64,000 bases of DNA, taken from Bdellovibrionales bacterium (GTDB lineage Bacteria > Bdellovibrionota > Bdellovibrionia > Bdellovibrionales > UBA1609). Each line of letters begins with the position of its first letter. Positions within the stretch are counted from its first letter, which is position 1. The notes beneath the pieces were generated by a model. The model saw only the letters and a list, made by a program, of their open reading frames with translations. It made no database searches and was not told where the DNA came from. The translations under genes were made by a program, and so were the position numbers. Below are positions 30,259 to 39,073 of this stretch, piece after piece. The DNA is taken from positions 321,989 through 385,988 of the forward strand of contig DAIDIG010000001.1 of the NCBI GenBank assembly GCA_027459485.1, given 5' to 3'.

Positions 30259-31193
30259 TATTCGAGGGGAGCGAGAAAAAACTCGAACTCGTGGTGCAAG
30301 ATTCGGTCAATCTGCTGGCCTGGCCCGAGTCGCGTTGGCTGGAGCTCATCGCCGCAGCCGGTACCCAAGCGATATCGAAAGTGGAAAACTCCCACGGGCG
30401 CGCGTACCTTTTGTCTGAATCATCTCTGTTTGTCTGGCGTGATCGGATGACTATGATCACGTGTGGGACGACGACACTTGCCGATTCGGCATTAAAAGCA
30501 TGTGAATATTTGCAGAGCGAAGATATCGCTGCCATTTTTTATGAGCGAAAGAACGAATATTTTCCGCAAATGCAGAAGTCGGACTTCTTCGCTGACGCGA
30601 GAAAATTGAATCAAGTGATACCGGGTCGGGCCTATCGATTGGGGCACGCCGATGAACATCACTTATTTTTATATCATTCCTGCCGCCAATTTGAGCCCCG
30701 AAAAACCGATACGACACTTGAAATTTTGATGTACGGGTTGCGCGGCCGGGCCCGCGAAGCCTTTAACGAAGAAAACCGGTCGGGTGAGTGGATTCGCATG
30801 CAAACCGGACTTGACCGGCTGTTTTCGGGCTACAGTGTAGATGATCATGCGTTTTCTCCGATCGGATATTCGCTCAACGCGATCAACGGCGCCCGATACT
30901 ACACGATTCATGTAACCCCGCAAGACGAGAGCCCGTACGTGAGTTTTGAAACCAATTTGAATTCACGCCGTGATATGGAAGCGACGATTAAGTCCGTTCT
31001 CGAAGTGTTTCAACCGCGCGCGTTCGACGTGGTTTATTTCGACGCGAAGGCGGAGCGCGAGATCGTCAACATCAACGGCTACGTCACGCGCGGAGCCGTT
31101 CGCGAGAAGTTGGGGTGCGGGTTCAACGTCTATTATTCGCATCATTCAGAAGAACAGGCCGTTGAAACGGCTGCTTATTTGCTCGAGATTTAA
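30255..31193 (+). CDS. S-adenosylmethionine decarboxylase, eukaryotic-type proenzyme
   Basis: 312 aa. Supplies decarboxylated AdoMet for spermidine synthesis. The self-cleavage site is LSESSLFVW, with the pyruvoyl group expected from Ser56 after cleavage at Glu55. Other residues of the human-type enzyme are present: IFEGSEKKLEL near the N-terminus (two acids), the CGTT block with the active-site Cys, FSPIGYS, and TIHVTP with His before SPYVSFETNL. This is the large eukaryotic/AMD1-like class rather than the short SpeD of most bacteria. It overlaps the acyl-CoA dehydrogenase (ATGA) and precedes speE by 21 bp. Confidence 0.92.
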   Translation: MIFEGSEKKLELVVQDSVNLLAWPESRWLELIAAAGTQAISKVENSHGRAYLLSESSLFVWRDRMTMITCGTTTLADSALKACEYLQSEDIAAIFYERKNEYFPQMQKSDFFADARKLNQVIPGRAYRLGHADEHHLFLYHSCRQFEPRKTDTTLEILMYGLRGRAREAFNEENRSGEWIRMQTGLDRLFSGYSVDDHAFSPIGYSLNAINGARYYTIHVTPQDESPYVSFETNLNSRRDMEATIKSVLEVFQPRAFDVVYFDAKAEREIVNINGYVTRGAVREKLGCGFNVYYSHHSEEQAVETAAYLLEI

Positions 31194-31214
31194 GCGAGAT
31201 TTAAAAGGTCATTT

Positions 31215-32078
31215 ATGCAAAGAAAATTTGTCGAAGAACGAAATGAAGAAAACGCATACTCCGTTCGCTACGACATCGAAAACGTACTGTATTCGAAAAA
31301 GAGCCAGTTTCAAAAAGTCGAAGTCGTCGAGACCAAGGGGCATGGCCGCATGCTTCTTAACGACGATCTCGTCATGATTTCGGAGCGCGACGAATTTGTC
31401 TACCACGATATGATTGTGCATCCGGCGCTTTTCACTCATCCGAATCCGCGTCGCGTTTTGATTATTGGCGGCGGTGATGGCGGCACGGCGCGCGAGGTGC
31501 TCAGGCATTCGTCCGTCGAAAAGTGCGATATGGTTGAAATTGATGAGCTGGTTATCGAGGCATGCCGCGAGTTTTTGCCAGTGACAGCGGTTGCGATGTC
31601 GACGCCGAAGCCGCGATTTTCGCTATTTATTGATGACGGGGTGAAGTTCGTTCGTGAGACGAAAAATACATACGATGTCGTGATTGTCGATTCGACCGAT
31701 CCAATCGGGCCAGCGACACCGCTGTTTGGGCGCGATTTCTACCGTGATGTTTTCGCCAGATTGGCTGAGGATGGCCTGGTCGTGAGCCAAGGTGAATCGC
31801 CTTACTACAATGCAAAAATGCAAGCGAGCATGGTGCAAATTTTAGGCGAGCTATTCCCGATAGTTCGGTACCTCAATTTCACGAACCTGACGTATCCGGG
31901 CGGGCTATGGTCCTTTAGCTTTGCTTCAAAAAGATGGCATCCGATACGCGATTTTTCTGCGGACCGGGTGCGCGGTTCGAATCTCAAATTTCGTTACTAC
32001 ACTCCAGACATTCAAAGCGCGGCATTTTCGCTGCCAGCGTTTCAATTAGAGAACATCGGCCGGTCGTTAAAAGAATGA
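31215..32078 (+). CDS. speE: Spermidine synthase
   Basis: 287 aa. Transfers aminopropyl from decarboxylated AdoMet to putrescine. GGGDGGTAREVLRH, the VEID acidic residue, DDGVKFV and DSTDPIGPATPLF are the classic SpeE blocks; QGESPYYN and YTYPGGLW-like NLTYPGGLWSFSFAS follow. The start is ATG with AAAAGG upstream. Immediately follows the AdoMet decarboxylase, giving a two-step spermidine unit; the putrescine source is not in the window. Confidence 0.96.
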   Translation: MQRKFVEERNEENAYSVRYDIENVLYSKKSQFQKVEVVETKGHGRMLLNDDLVMISERDEFVYHDMIVHPALFTHPNPRRVLIIGGGDGGTAREVLRHSSVEKCDMVEIDELVIEACREFLPVTAVAMSTPKPRFSLFIDDGVKFVRETKNTYDVVIVDSTDPIGPATPLFGRDFYRDVFARLAEDGLVVSQGESPYYNAKMQASMVQILGELFPIVRYLNFTNLTYPGGLWSFSFASKRWHPIRDFSADRVRGSNLKFRYYTPDIQSAAFSLPAFQLENIGRSLKE

Positions 32079-32809
32079 CGGATGAAATCCCGCCCGAGAT
32101 GGCACCAACCGCCTTGTCAAAATGGCAAATCACTCGCGGGCCTGAAATTCGCGTCGCCGAACGCAATTTTTCAGCCGCCGAAATTATTGCCAAACTCGGC
32201 GCACATCTGACCGGCGAACGAATGGCGCGCATCGACGGCGTTATCGATCAGCGGACATTTCATGTAGCCACCGTGGTTGAACACCTATACGACATTGGCA
32301 ATATTTCAGCTGTTATGCGCTCGGCTGAAAGTTTCGGTTTTTTGCCCTTTCATATTGTCGAGCGACCGGGTGCCAAATACAAAATGTCGGATCGCATTTC
32401 TCGCGGCAGCGAAAAGTGGCTCGATATTCATCGGCATACCTCGACACCCGTGTGTCTGCGCGAGCTGAAAAACGCCGGTTACAGAATCTATGCGAGCGAT
32501 CTCTCGGCCAAAGCCACAATTCATGAAATCGACTTTAGCCAGCCGTCGGCTGTGATTTTTGGCAATGAACGGGACGGAATCAGCGAAGAAGTGCGCAACC
32601 AGGTCGATGCATGTTTCATTTTGCCGATGCACGGGTTTGCCCAAAGCTTTAATATCTCAGTGGCGGCGGCACTGACGTTTCAAACTATTCACCGGCAGCG
32701 CGAGGCGAGGGGGATGGTGGGCGACTTAATTCCATCCGAAAAATTGAGTCTTCGGGCGCAGTATTATTTGCGGACGTTATCGAGCGCTGAGGATATTTTG
32801 CGCAAGTGA
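32075..32809 (+). CDS. trmH: tRNA (guanosine-2'-O)-methyltransferase TrmH-like (SPOUT)
   Basis: 244 aa from the ATG at 32075, overlapping the speE stop (ATGA). Methylates the 2'-O of G18 in the tRNA D-loop if the TrmH assignment holds. SPOUT motif 1 is NISAVMRSAESFG, motif 2 VIFGNERDGIS, motif 3 LPMHGFAQSFNISVAAAL, the last with the AdoMet-knot residues. A short N-terminal extension precedes the LGAHLTGERMARIDGVI block known from TrmH. An rRNA-specific SpoU paralogue is possible. Confidence 0.9.
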   Translation: MTDEIPPEMAPTALSKWQITRGPEIRVAERNFSAAEIIAKLGAHLTGERMARIDGVIDQRTFHVATVVEHLYDIGNISAVMRSAESFGFLPFHIVERPGAKYKMSDRISRGSEKWLDIHRHTSTPVCLRELKNAGYRIYASDLSAKATIHEIDFSQPSAVIFGNERDGISEEVRNQVDACFILPMHGFAQSFNISVAAALTFQTIHRQREARGMVGDLIPSEKLSLRAQYYLRTLSSAEDILRK

Positions 32810-32844
32810 TAATCGTGAATGTATAAATTACGCGATTGCAATGC

Positions 32845-32865
32845 GTACACGAATTATTCGTACGA
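32845..32865. terminator. Hairpin between convergent trmH and DUF2799 genes
   Basis: CGTAC-N11-GTACG can pair, and inside it ACGAAT-T-ATTCGT offers an alternative palindrome. It is AT-rich around and lies in the 73-bp gap between converging stops, so a bidirectional terminator is plausible, but there is no long U-run. Confidence 0.3.
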
Positions 32866-32882
32866 GAAATATAAGCAGGGCG

Positions 32883-33449
32883 CTAATTGAGTGACCGCTC
32901 TTTTTGTATGGAGGCGATCTCGCGTCGAACAGCGCGAAACTTTTCTTCTAGCTTCAGCTTTTGACCGTGCAGAAGCGCACGGCGTGCGAGCGCTAGACTT
33001 TTGTTGTTCAGCGATACATTGAGATTCTGTAGTTGGGATGCGATCGTCCTTTTGTTTTTCTGTAGAGCTGAAAAGCGCTTGCCGCTGTTCAGACCGGCAG
33101 TGAAATCGTCGCGCAGGAGCGGCGGGCAACGCTCGGTATCGGCGGGCTGATTGTTCGCTCCCGCATTGAAGCCTGCCCGATAGGTGCAGTAGCGCGATAT
33201 CGCATTGTCGAAGCCATTTTGATAAAGGGCCTCAGCGAGTGACTCATCCGTCGCTGGGCACACAGGTTTTACCGTGCGTTCGCTGCCGGCGATCAGACCC
33301 TTGGCGCCATCCGCCCGGCCGAGTTCATACCAATCGAGTTCTTGGCAAGGTCCGTTAGCGATTGCATTATGAGCGCAGCCAAATAAGAACAGAATCGAAA
33401 GGCTGACGACCAACACGACGACCATCAATTGTAAGGATTTCGTTTGCAT
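32883..33449 (-). CDS. DUF2799-like lipoprotein
   Basis: 188 aa. The lipoprotein signal ends in FLFGC (Cys25). The mature part has the DUF2799 pattern: a WYELGRADGAKG start, a later YQNGFDNAISRYC, YRAGFNAGANNQ and CPPLLRDDFTAGLNSGK, i.e. repeated aromatic-x-x-G units with Cys between. The C-terminal 60 residues are a charged helix. Function is unknown in the family. GGAAG precedes the ATG. Divergent from queF. Confidence 0.8.
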   Translation of the reverse strand: MQTKSLQLMVVVLVVSLSILFLFGCAHNAIANGPCQELDWYELGRADGAKGLIAGSERTVKPVCPATDESLAEALYQNGFDNAISRYCTYRAGFNAGANNQPADTERCPPLLRDDFTAGLNSGKRFSALQKNKRTIASQLQNLNVSLNNKSLALARRALLHGQKLKLEEKFRAVRREIASIQKERSLN

Positions 33450-33512
33450 ATATCTTCCAAAACTTAACCTATAATGTTAGACAGTCAAGCTCATCTGAAA
33501 AGGTTAGTGGTC

Positions 33513-33899
33513 ATGGCTTTGAAGAAAAAAAAAGAGTTATACGGCGAGCGGGCGATTGCAGAGAATCGGTTGGAGCGCTTTGAGAATCGTACGAAGGTTC
33601 GTCGATATGAAATCGAGTTCACATGCCCGGAGTTTACGTGCGTGTGCCCGCGCTCCGGTTTTCCCGATTTCGCAACGATTTACATCCGTTACGTGCCCGA
33701 TCAGTGGTGTGTTGAACTCAAGTCTCTGAAATTATACATAAACGGTTTTCGCGATCGAAAAGTCTTTCATGAGGACGTGACCAACGAGATATTGGATGAC
33801 CTCGTGGGGTTGCTGAACCCTCATGAAATCGAAATCAAAGCTGATTTCACCGTGCGCGGCAACATTCATACAGTTGTCACAGCCCGCCACTCGAAGTAG
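33513..33899 (+). CDS. queF: NADPH-dependent 7-cyano-7-deazaguanine reductase QueF
   Basis: 128 aa from the ATG at 33513 (AAAAGG upstream). Reduces preQ0 to preQ1 for queuosine in tRNA. The short (type I, unimodular) form has the catalytic Cys in [18 protein letters not shown] and the substrate Glu and NADPH-binding segment [20 protein letters not shown]. The usual TGQPDF reads SGFPDF here. No other queuosine gene is adjacent. Its last codons contain the promoter of tRNA-Arg. Confidence 0.93.
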   Translation: MALKKKKELYGERAIAENRLERFENRTKVRRYEIEFTCPEFTCVCPRSGFPDFATIYIRYVPDQWCVELKSLKLYINGFRDRKVFHEDVTNEILDDLVGLLNPHEIEIKADFTVRGNIHTVVTARHSK

Positions 33900-33902
33900 T
33901 AT
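33874..33902 (+). promoter_or_regulatory. Promoter of tRNA-Arg inside the end of queF
   Basis: TTGTCA (33874-33879) and TAGTAT (33897-33902) are 17 bp apart, matching 5/6 and 4/6 of the sigma-70 consensus. Start would fall near 33909, a few bases before the mature tRNA. The -10 includes the queF stop codon. Confidence 0.55.
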
Positions 33903-33912
33903 CCCGTGCAAC

Positions 33913-33989
33913 GCGTCCGTAGCTCAGCTGGATAGAGTACCTGGCTTCGAACCAGGTGGTCGGTGGTTCGAGTCCTCCCGGACGCGCCA
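33913..33989 (+). tRNA. tRNA-Arg (anticodon TCG)
   Basis: 77 nt with encoded CCA. Acceptor GCGTCCG/CGGACGC is fully paired; the anticodon stem CCTGG/CCAGG encloses loop CTTCGAA, anticodon TCG at 33946-33948 by my count. T-loop TTCGAGT is normal, but the T-stem GGTGG/CCTCC has a T-T mismatch in its middle pair. The D-stem closes with a G-T wobble. Confidence 0.95.
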
Positions 33990-34343
33990 ATTTTTAAATT
34001 TTGGTTCAGCGATCGCTCTGACTTTCAAGTCTAAACAGCGTTCGCATATTAACCGCGCTTAAGCTGAATCGGCACACCACGATGCGGGATAGTTAAATTC
34101 CTTCAAGGGCAACAAGCAACGTGTCGCGCATATATATTTTTGCATCCTGATAACCCCTCGTTCAGAAGTTTCGTTGTTTCGACAACATCTTCTGCATCGA
34201 TCACTTTTCAACAGAATCGCGCAACTCAAAGCTGAGCGCCGCGATTAACAACGCGTACTTTGAGTCAGTGTATTGTTGGTTCAGAAAGCTAATAATGGAT
34301 ATGGACAAAATCTAACGGGTCGGGCAGAACCAAACGCACCACC
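33990..34343. other. Intergenic region tRNA-Arg to ABC operon
   Basis: 354 bp without a supported gene. It contains one imperfect hairpin: outer arms ACTCAAAG (34224-34231) and CTTTGAGT (34258-34265), with inner CGCG/CGCG pairs between. The rest is AT-rich with no clear promoter that I could fix. The ABC operon start has no strong Shine-Dalgarno. Confidence 0.35.
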
Positions 34344-35375
34344 ATGGCCGTCATTCAAACAAAAAATCTATCTAAAACGTTTCGAGTGCACAAGAAAGCG
34401 GCTGGTTTTAAAGGTTCGCTGAAGGCCCTCGTCCGTCGTGAATGGCTCGAAAAATCGGCGCTTCAAAATGTTTCGATCGAGGTGTCATCCGGCGAAATCT
34501 TAGGGCTTGTCGGAGCCAACGGTGCCGGCAAAACAACGCTTGTTAAAATACTTGCCGGTATTGTTTGTGCCAGTTCGGGGGATGTGTCTGTCTTGGGGCA
34601 TAACCCCTGGCAACGCTCGAACGAACTGCGACGTCAGGTGGCGCTCATCATGGGCCAAAAGGCTCAACTGTGGTGGGATCTCCCCGCTGAAGACTGTTTT
34701 CTACTGTTGCGCGATATTTATCAAATCCCCCATAACCAATATCGGCAAAATCTCGAATTTTTGGTCGAATCACTAGGGGTGCAGGATCAACTGAATATCC
34801 AGATTCGCCGTTTATCTCTCGGTGAGCGGATGAAAATGGAGCTGATCGCGGCGCTTCTTCATACTCCCAAGGTCGTTTATCTCGATGAGCCGACCATCGG
34901 CCTCGACCTCACCGCGCAAAGAGCGATCCGCAAATTTATTTTGGAGTATCGTAAACTTCACAAGCCAGCCATGATTCTCACGTCTCACTACATGGAAGAC
35001 ATCGAGCAGCTCTGCGAGCGCATCGCAATCATCAAAGAAGGCAAGATCGTCTACGACGGCGAGCTTTCGCGCGTTGTAAATAAATATGCGCAACATAAGA
35101 TTTTGTCGCTCGAAATGGCCGGGCCGCTCACCGATTCGATTCGGCAAGGTGAACTCGCGAATCTACTCAAAAATTTGCGCGCCGAGGTTTTGCTTGAAGA
35201 ACAGAATCGTGTGCGCTTAAAAGTGGCGCGGTCGGATGTCGCGCAAGTCGCGAGCGCGGTCCTTCAAAAGATTGCGATCACTGATTTGAGTATCGAAGAA
35301 GAAGATATTGGCAACATTATTGAGAAGCTGATTCGGCGTGATGGCGTGAAATACGACTCGGGGCCGGCCTCATGA
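34344..35375 (+). CDS. ABC-2 type transporter ATP-binding protein
   Basis: 343 aa. Walker A GANGAGKTT (about residues 57-65), a Q-loop region at MGQKAQLWWDLP, a signature reading LSLGERMKMEL, Walker B VVYLDEPTIGLD and H-loop TSHYMED make it a complete ATPase. The C-terminal 90 residues form an extra domain. It overlaps the first permease (ATGA) and belongs to the COG4586-type exporters, where one ATPase serves two different permeases. Substrate unknown; these systems are linked to export of lipids, polysaccharides or drugs. Confidence 0.93.
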   Translation: MAVIQTKNLSKTFRVHKKAAGFKGSLKALVRREWLEKSALQNVSIEVSSGEILGLVGANGAGKTTLVKILAGIVCASSGDVSVLGHNPWQRSNELRRQVALIMGQKAQLWWDLPAEDCFLLLRDIYQIPHNQYRQNLEFLVESLGVQDQLNIQIRRLSLGERMKMELIAALLHTPKVVYLDEPTIGLDLTAQRAIRKFILEYRKLHKPAMILTSHYMEDIEQLCERIAIIKEGKIVYDGELSRVVNKYAQHKILSLEMAGPLTDSIRQGELANLLKNLRAEVLLEEQNRVRLKVARSDVAQVASAVLQKIAITDLSIEEEDIGNIIEKLIRRDGVKYDSGPAS

Positions 35376-36175
35376 GCTGGTTCCGTGCCATGTACTTGAC
35401 GGAGCTCAAGCGCATGTTTTCGTACCGCATTGATTTTTGGGTTCAGTTTTTTGTTTCTATAGCAGTCGAGATCGCGATTGCTTATTTCTTGTGGTCGTCG
35501 ATTTATTCGACTGAAGGTGCCAGTCGAATCTCCGGCTACAGTCTTTCAATGATGATTTTGTATTATGTGTTCGCTGCGTTCGGCGGTCGGTTGGTGCGAG
35601 GCAATGAGCGGATGATCATCGCGACCGATATTTACGACGGCGGTCTTACCAAATATCTGCTGTATCCGGTGCGGTACGTTTACGTTATCGGCGCTTTCGC
35701 TTTGGCCTTTGATACGGTGACACTATTGCAAATGGCGATCGGTCTTTCGACAATGTTTGCGGTGTTCGGGTTGCCCGCTGGTTTCGAATTTCACTGGATG
35801 AACATGCTCATGGGGACGACTGCTTGTTTTATGGCCTCGATTTTGTATTTCATCATTTATGTTGCGCTCGATTTTGTCGCGTTTTGGGTCGATACGGTTT
35901 GGGGCCTCAGTATGATGTTCCGTTTCAGCATTCAGTTTTTGAGCGGGTTCTTTTTGCCGCTCGAGCTGTTTCCGAAACCGCTTCAACGCGCGATTTATTA
36001 CACTCCGTTCCCGTACATCGGGGCCGAGCCGATTAAAATGTTTCTCGGGCGATCGTCTTGGCCGCAGTGGGTGCACGCCAACATGATGGTCATGCTTTGG
36101 ATTATACCCATGGCGGGTCTCATGCAGCTTTTGTGGTGGCGGGGTGTGAAAAATTACAGCGGGGTAGGGATATGA
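35372..36175 (+). CDS. ABC-2 family permease, first subunit
   Basis: 267 aa, six predicted transmembrane helices. The N-terminal MSWFRAMYLTELKRMFSYRIDFWVQ and the FLSGFFLPLELFPKPLQRAIYYTPFPYI block match the COG4587-type permease. Starts inside the ATPase stop (ATGA) and ends overlapping the next permease (ATGA), so the three proteins are translated as a coupled set and should form one exporter. Confidence 0.9.
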   Translation: MSWFRAMYLTELKRMFSYRIDFWVQFFVSIAVEIAIAYFLWSSIYSTEGASRISGYSLSMMILYYVFAAFGGRLVRGNERMIIATDIYDGGLTKYLLYPVRYVYVIGAFALAFDTVTLLQMAIGLSTMFAVFGLPAGFEFHWMNMLMGTTACFMASILYFIIYVALDFVAFWVDTVWGLSMMFRFSIQFLSGFFLPLELFPKPLQRAIYYTPFPYIGAEPIKMFLGRSSWPQWVHANMMVMLWIIPMAGLMQLLWWRGVKNYSGVGI

Positions 36176-36966
36176 ACCTCGCACGATACGCGCGGCTTTA
36201 CGGCCATTTTTTGCGTTTTTCATTTTCAAAGGCGCTCGAGTTTCGCGTCGACTTTTATTTTCGGGTCGGCATGGATGTCGCGTATTACGCGATGAATCTG
36301 GCCTTTTTTAAAATCATTTTCTTGCATTCGAAGTACCTCGCCGGGTGGACGGACGGGCAGGTGACCATTTTTGTGGGAGCATTTATCGTCGTCGATGCGA
36401 TTCACATGACGGTCTTTGCGAATAATATTTTTCAAATCGGCGATCTTATCAATAAAGGCGATCTTGACTACTATTTGGTGCGGCCCGTTTCGACGTTTTT
36501 CTTCGTGTCATTTCGCGACTTTGCCGCAAACTCCTTTTTGAATCTTATAATCGCCGTCGGTGTATTGATCTGGGCATTGGCGCGTTATACCGGGGCGCTC
36601 GGCTGGGCACGAATATCTGTTTTCTTATTGCTCATTCTAAACGGTGCGCTCCTTCACTTTTTGGTCGCCATTCTTTTTATTTTGCCGACGTTTTGGACGC
36701 ATTCGCGGCGAGGTCTGCAGCCGCTATTTTGGCAGACGGCTCGTTTTATGGAGCGACCGCATAGTATTTTTACAAGTCCCATGCGGTGGATTCTTCTGAC
36801 AATTTTGCCATTCTCACTTATGGCCTCAGTGCCATCAGCTGTATTATTTGAGCCGCGGCCTGGGTTGCTCATCGTGGGTACGGCTGTCGTCACAGTCTTA
36901 TTTTTCAGCGCTGTTCAGTGGGTATGGCGCAAAGGTCTTGCGGTTTACGCATCGGCCTCGTCTTAA
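36172..36966 (+). CDS. ABC-2 family permease, second subunit (DUF990/COG3694-like)
   Basis: 264 aa from the ATG at 36172, which overlaps the previous stop and has GGGGTAGGGA in front. Six membrane segments; GDLINKGDLDYYLVRPVSTFFF is the conserved cytoplasmic loop shared by the family (GDLDYLLVRP). Paired with the preceding permease as a heterodimer. A longer upstream reading lies within the first permease and is rejected. Confidence 0.9.
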   Translation: MNLARYARLYGHFLRFSFSKALEFRVDFYFRVGMDVAYYAMNLAFFKIIFLHSKYLAGWTDGQVTIFVGAFIVVDAIHMTVFANNIFQIGDLINKGDLDYYLVRPVSTFFFVSFRDFAANSFLNLIIAVGVLIWALARYTGALGWARISVFLLLILNGALLHFLVAILFILPTFWTHSRRGLQPLFWQTARFMERPHSIFTSPMRWILLTILPFSLMASVPSAVLFEPRPGLLIVGTAVVTVLFFSAVQWVWRKGLAVYASASS

Positions 36967-37039
36967 TCTGACATATGTTCGCGTATCAGTTTGCGTACAG
37001 CGAGCCGTTTTCCACTTGCCGCCAATTACCCGCTATGAC

Positions 37040-37093
37040 ATTTTGCGAACGGGAGCGCGAATCAGCGGTCGTAATTTTACGAACGGGCGCGCG
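37040..37093 (+). repeat. Direct repeat upstream of the coiled-coil gene
   Basis: Two 20-bp copies (37040-37059 and 37074-37093) share ATTTT, CGAACGGG and GCGCG, 18 of 20 identical, with a 34-bp period, near three helical turns. TCGTAA-TT-TTACGA (37069-37082) overlaps the second. The second copy runs into the GGGGGG ribosome-binding tract (37093-37098), so protein binding there could block expression. Confidence 0.4.
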
Positions 37094-37102
37094 GGGGGAA
37101 AA

Positions 37103-39040
37103 ATGACAGCGTTTACATTCAGTGCCGTGCTGTTTACTTTGTTGGCCGTGAATTTGGCTATGGCGGTTCCGCGTGTCCCGACATACGACGAAGATTTGTC
37201 CGCCGTGCAAAGTCAATTGGCGCAGGTCAACCAGCAAATCACTCAATTGCAAGCTGAAGTTGCGAGCAATTCATTCGCCATTCAGAACAACCAAACGCAG
37301 ATTCAAAGCGACCAGTCCGAGTTGAACCAATATTCAAACCCGGTACAATTACAAGACGATATCAACAACGCCCAAGCTATGCTGAATGCTGCGATTCAGG
37401 CGCGTGATAGCGAGGCTCAGCAGCTAGCCATGCAAGAGCAGCCCCTGAATGATCAGATTTTACAACTTTCAAATCAAATTGATTCAGACAGCCAGGGCAT
37501 CGACTCTGACAACCAGCAGATTGAAAACATTCGGCAGGATATAGAAAACAGCATCCAACAACTGAACCAATTAGGCTCCGAAGGTGAGATTGTCGCGCGG
37601 TTGAATGCCGCCCAAGCCGAGTTACAAGCCGCCACGGCTGACGTGAGAAATCAACAGGCGCAAGTGGGTTCGCAAGTGAACTCCATCAATGCTCAAATCA
37701 ATAACTTGATGGCGGCCATGCGCGGCAACGGTGGGCGATTTCAGAGTGCGCGCAACGCAATTTACAGCGATTCTCTGCGTGTCAACCAGCTGCGTGCGGC
37801 TTTGCCCCGCGAAAACGCGACTGCGCGTAATGCCACACAAAATCAGATCAACCAGCTTGAAACGCAAATTCGCGGAGAGCAAGGCGTGATTCAAAACCTC
37901 GATGCGCAAATTGTGAACGATGAGGCGCAAGTTCAAAATTTAAACGCTCGTCGCAATCAGATTGAAGTGCGATTAAACGCGGCTCGAGCGCGCCTCGGTT
38001 CCGCGCAAAGAGCGCTGGCTGATGCGCAGGGGCAGTTGAATCAATTTCGAGATATTCAGCGCACACTTCCGTTACTTCGCAATCGCATTGATAATTTGCG
38101 CAATGATATCAATCAACTGGCTTTTCAGCGCCAAGATTTTTCGACTCAACGCTCGACACTCGCGGCTCAAGTGCAGAGCTTGCAAAGTCAGTTGATCCCG
38201 TACAACAACAGCGTCGCGCAAGAACAGGCTCAACTGAGTCAGCTCAACCAGTTGATGCAGACGATCAGCTCGCTCCAGCAGCAGATCGCGCAACTTGAGC
38301 AGCAAAATGCGCAGCTCACTCAAACAGATAGTGCGGATCAAACTTCGATTGCCGCGCTAACGAGCGCAATCCCGAACCTCACGGGCAAGATCAATGCGCT
38401 CCAACCGGAGGTGGCCTTCGCCGGCGTTGTTCTGTCGAACGGACCGCTCACAGATTTTGATAAGAAAAAAGCAAATAAAATGAACCTTAAAATTTTGCAG
38501 TTCACCGGCTTAGATAACGATCAAGTGCTCAAGAGAACAAATAAGACCGTGAATGTGGTGTTGGCTAAGCCATTAACGGCCGATGACCAATCGGTGCTTG
38601 TTCAATACCTTCAAATGGGCGGGATGCTTTTAGTATGGGGTGCGCCAGAGAGTGTACCGCCCACGCTGCAAACAATGCTCAATGTACAAACCCAAGAGCA
38701 GGTTACAACTCTGGGGTTGCTCGGCGAAAACGATTTAGCGGGAGTAAGTTTGAATGGGGTAAGTTCGTCGGGGCTCATATCAGCTGAAAAGCTATCGGCA
38801 CTTAAAATGAGTCGGACCACGCAACCCATTCTGCGCGACGGCGCGGACCCTCTTTGCCCGGTGGCATTCGAGACGGTGCTCAGTACGGACGACCCAGCAT
38901 TATCGTCTCGAGCTTTGACGCTCGGCCTTGATTTCGATGCTCTCGGCGCCGCTGAAACTTTGAAACTTGAAGCGGGATTATGCTCGGCGGTTCGACATGA
39001 AAATGCTCAAGAAGCGGCGTTTCGCACGATATGCCGGTAG
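37103..39040 (+). CDS. Exported coiled-coil protein, unknown function
   Basis: 645 aa from the ATG at 37103 with GGGGGG 4 nt upstream; the long upstream extension overlaps the permease gene and is rejected. Signal peptide residues 1-20 (ending LAMA). Residues about 25-430 are an almost unbroken Gln/Asn/Leu-rich coiled coil (repeats such as QLAQVNQQITQLQAEV and QLEQQNAQLTQT). The C-terminal about 210 residues are a globular alpha/beta part with VNVVLAKPLTADDQSVLVQYLQ, MGGMLLVWGAPE, resembling a Rossmann-like sheet, and two Cys near the end. A long periplasmic spacer or rod with a terminal head is suggested. Possible partner of the ABC exporter upstream (137 bp), inferred only from position. 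Confidence 0.8.
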   Translation: MTAFTFSAVLFTLLAVNLAMAVPRVPTYDEDLSAVQSQLAQVNQQITQLQAEVASNSFAIQNNQTQIQSDQSELNQYSNPVQLQDDINNAQAMLNAAIQARDSEAQQLAMQEQPLNDQILQLSNQIDSDSQGIDSDNQQIENIRQDIENSIQQLNQLGSEGEIVARLNAAQAELQAATADVRNQQAQVGSQVNSINAQINNLMAAMRGNGGRFQSARNAIYSDSLRVNQLRAALPRENATARNATQNQINQLETQIRGEQGVIQNLDAQIVNDEAQVQNLNARRNQIEVRLNAARARLGSAQRALADAQGQLNQFRDIQRTLPLLRNRIDNLRNDINQLAFQRQDFSTQRSTLAAQVQSLQSQLIPYNNSVAQEQAQLSQLNQLMQTISSLQQQIAQLEQQNAQLTQTDSADQTSIAALTSAIPNLTGKINALQPEVAFAGVVLSNGPLTDFDKKKANKMNLKILQFTGLDNDQVLKRTNKTVNVVLAKPLTADDQSVLVQYLQMGGMLLVWGAPESVPPTLQTMLNVQTQEQVTTLGLLGENDLAGVSLNGVSSSGLISAEKLSALKMSRTTQPILRDGADPLCPVAFETVLSTDDPALSSRALTLGLDFDALGAAETLKLEAGLCSAVRHENAQEAAFRTICR

Positions 39041-39073
39041 CCAAAAGCGGCGAATCGCAAAACGATTGGAGTA

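Noticed and set aside
31934-32074. N-terminal extension of TrmH
   Set aside because: It would overlap speE by 141 bp; the ATGA overlap at 32075 gives a family-length protein.
36848-37102. 85-residue N-terminal extension of the coiled-coil protein
   Set aside because: It overlaps the permease gene and would hide the signal peptide; GGGGGG precedes the ATG at 37103.
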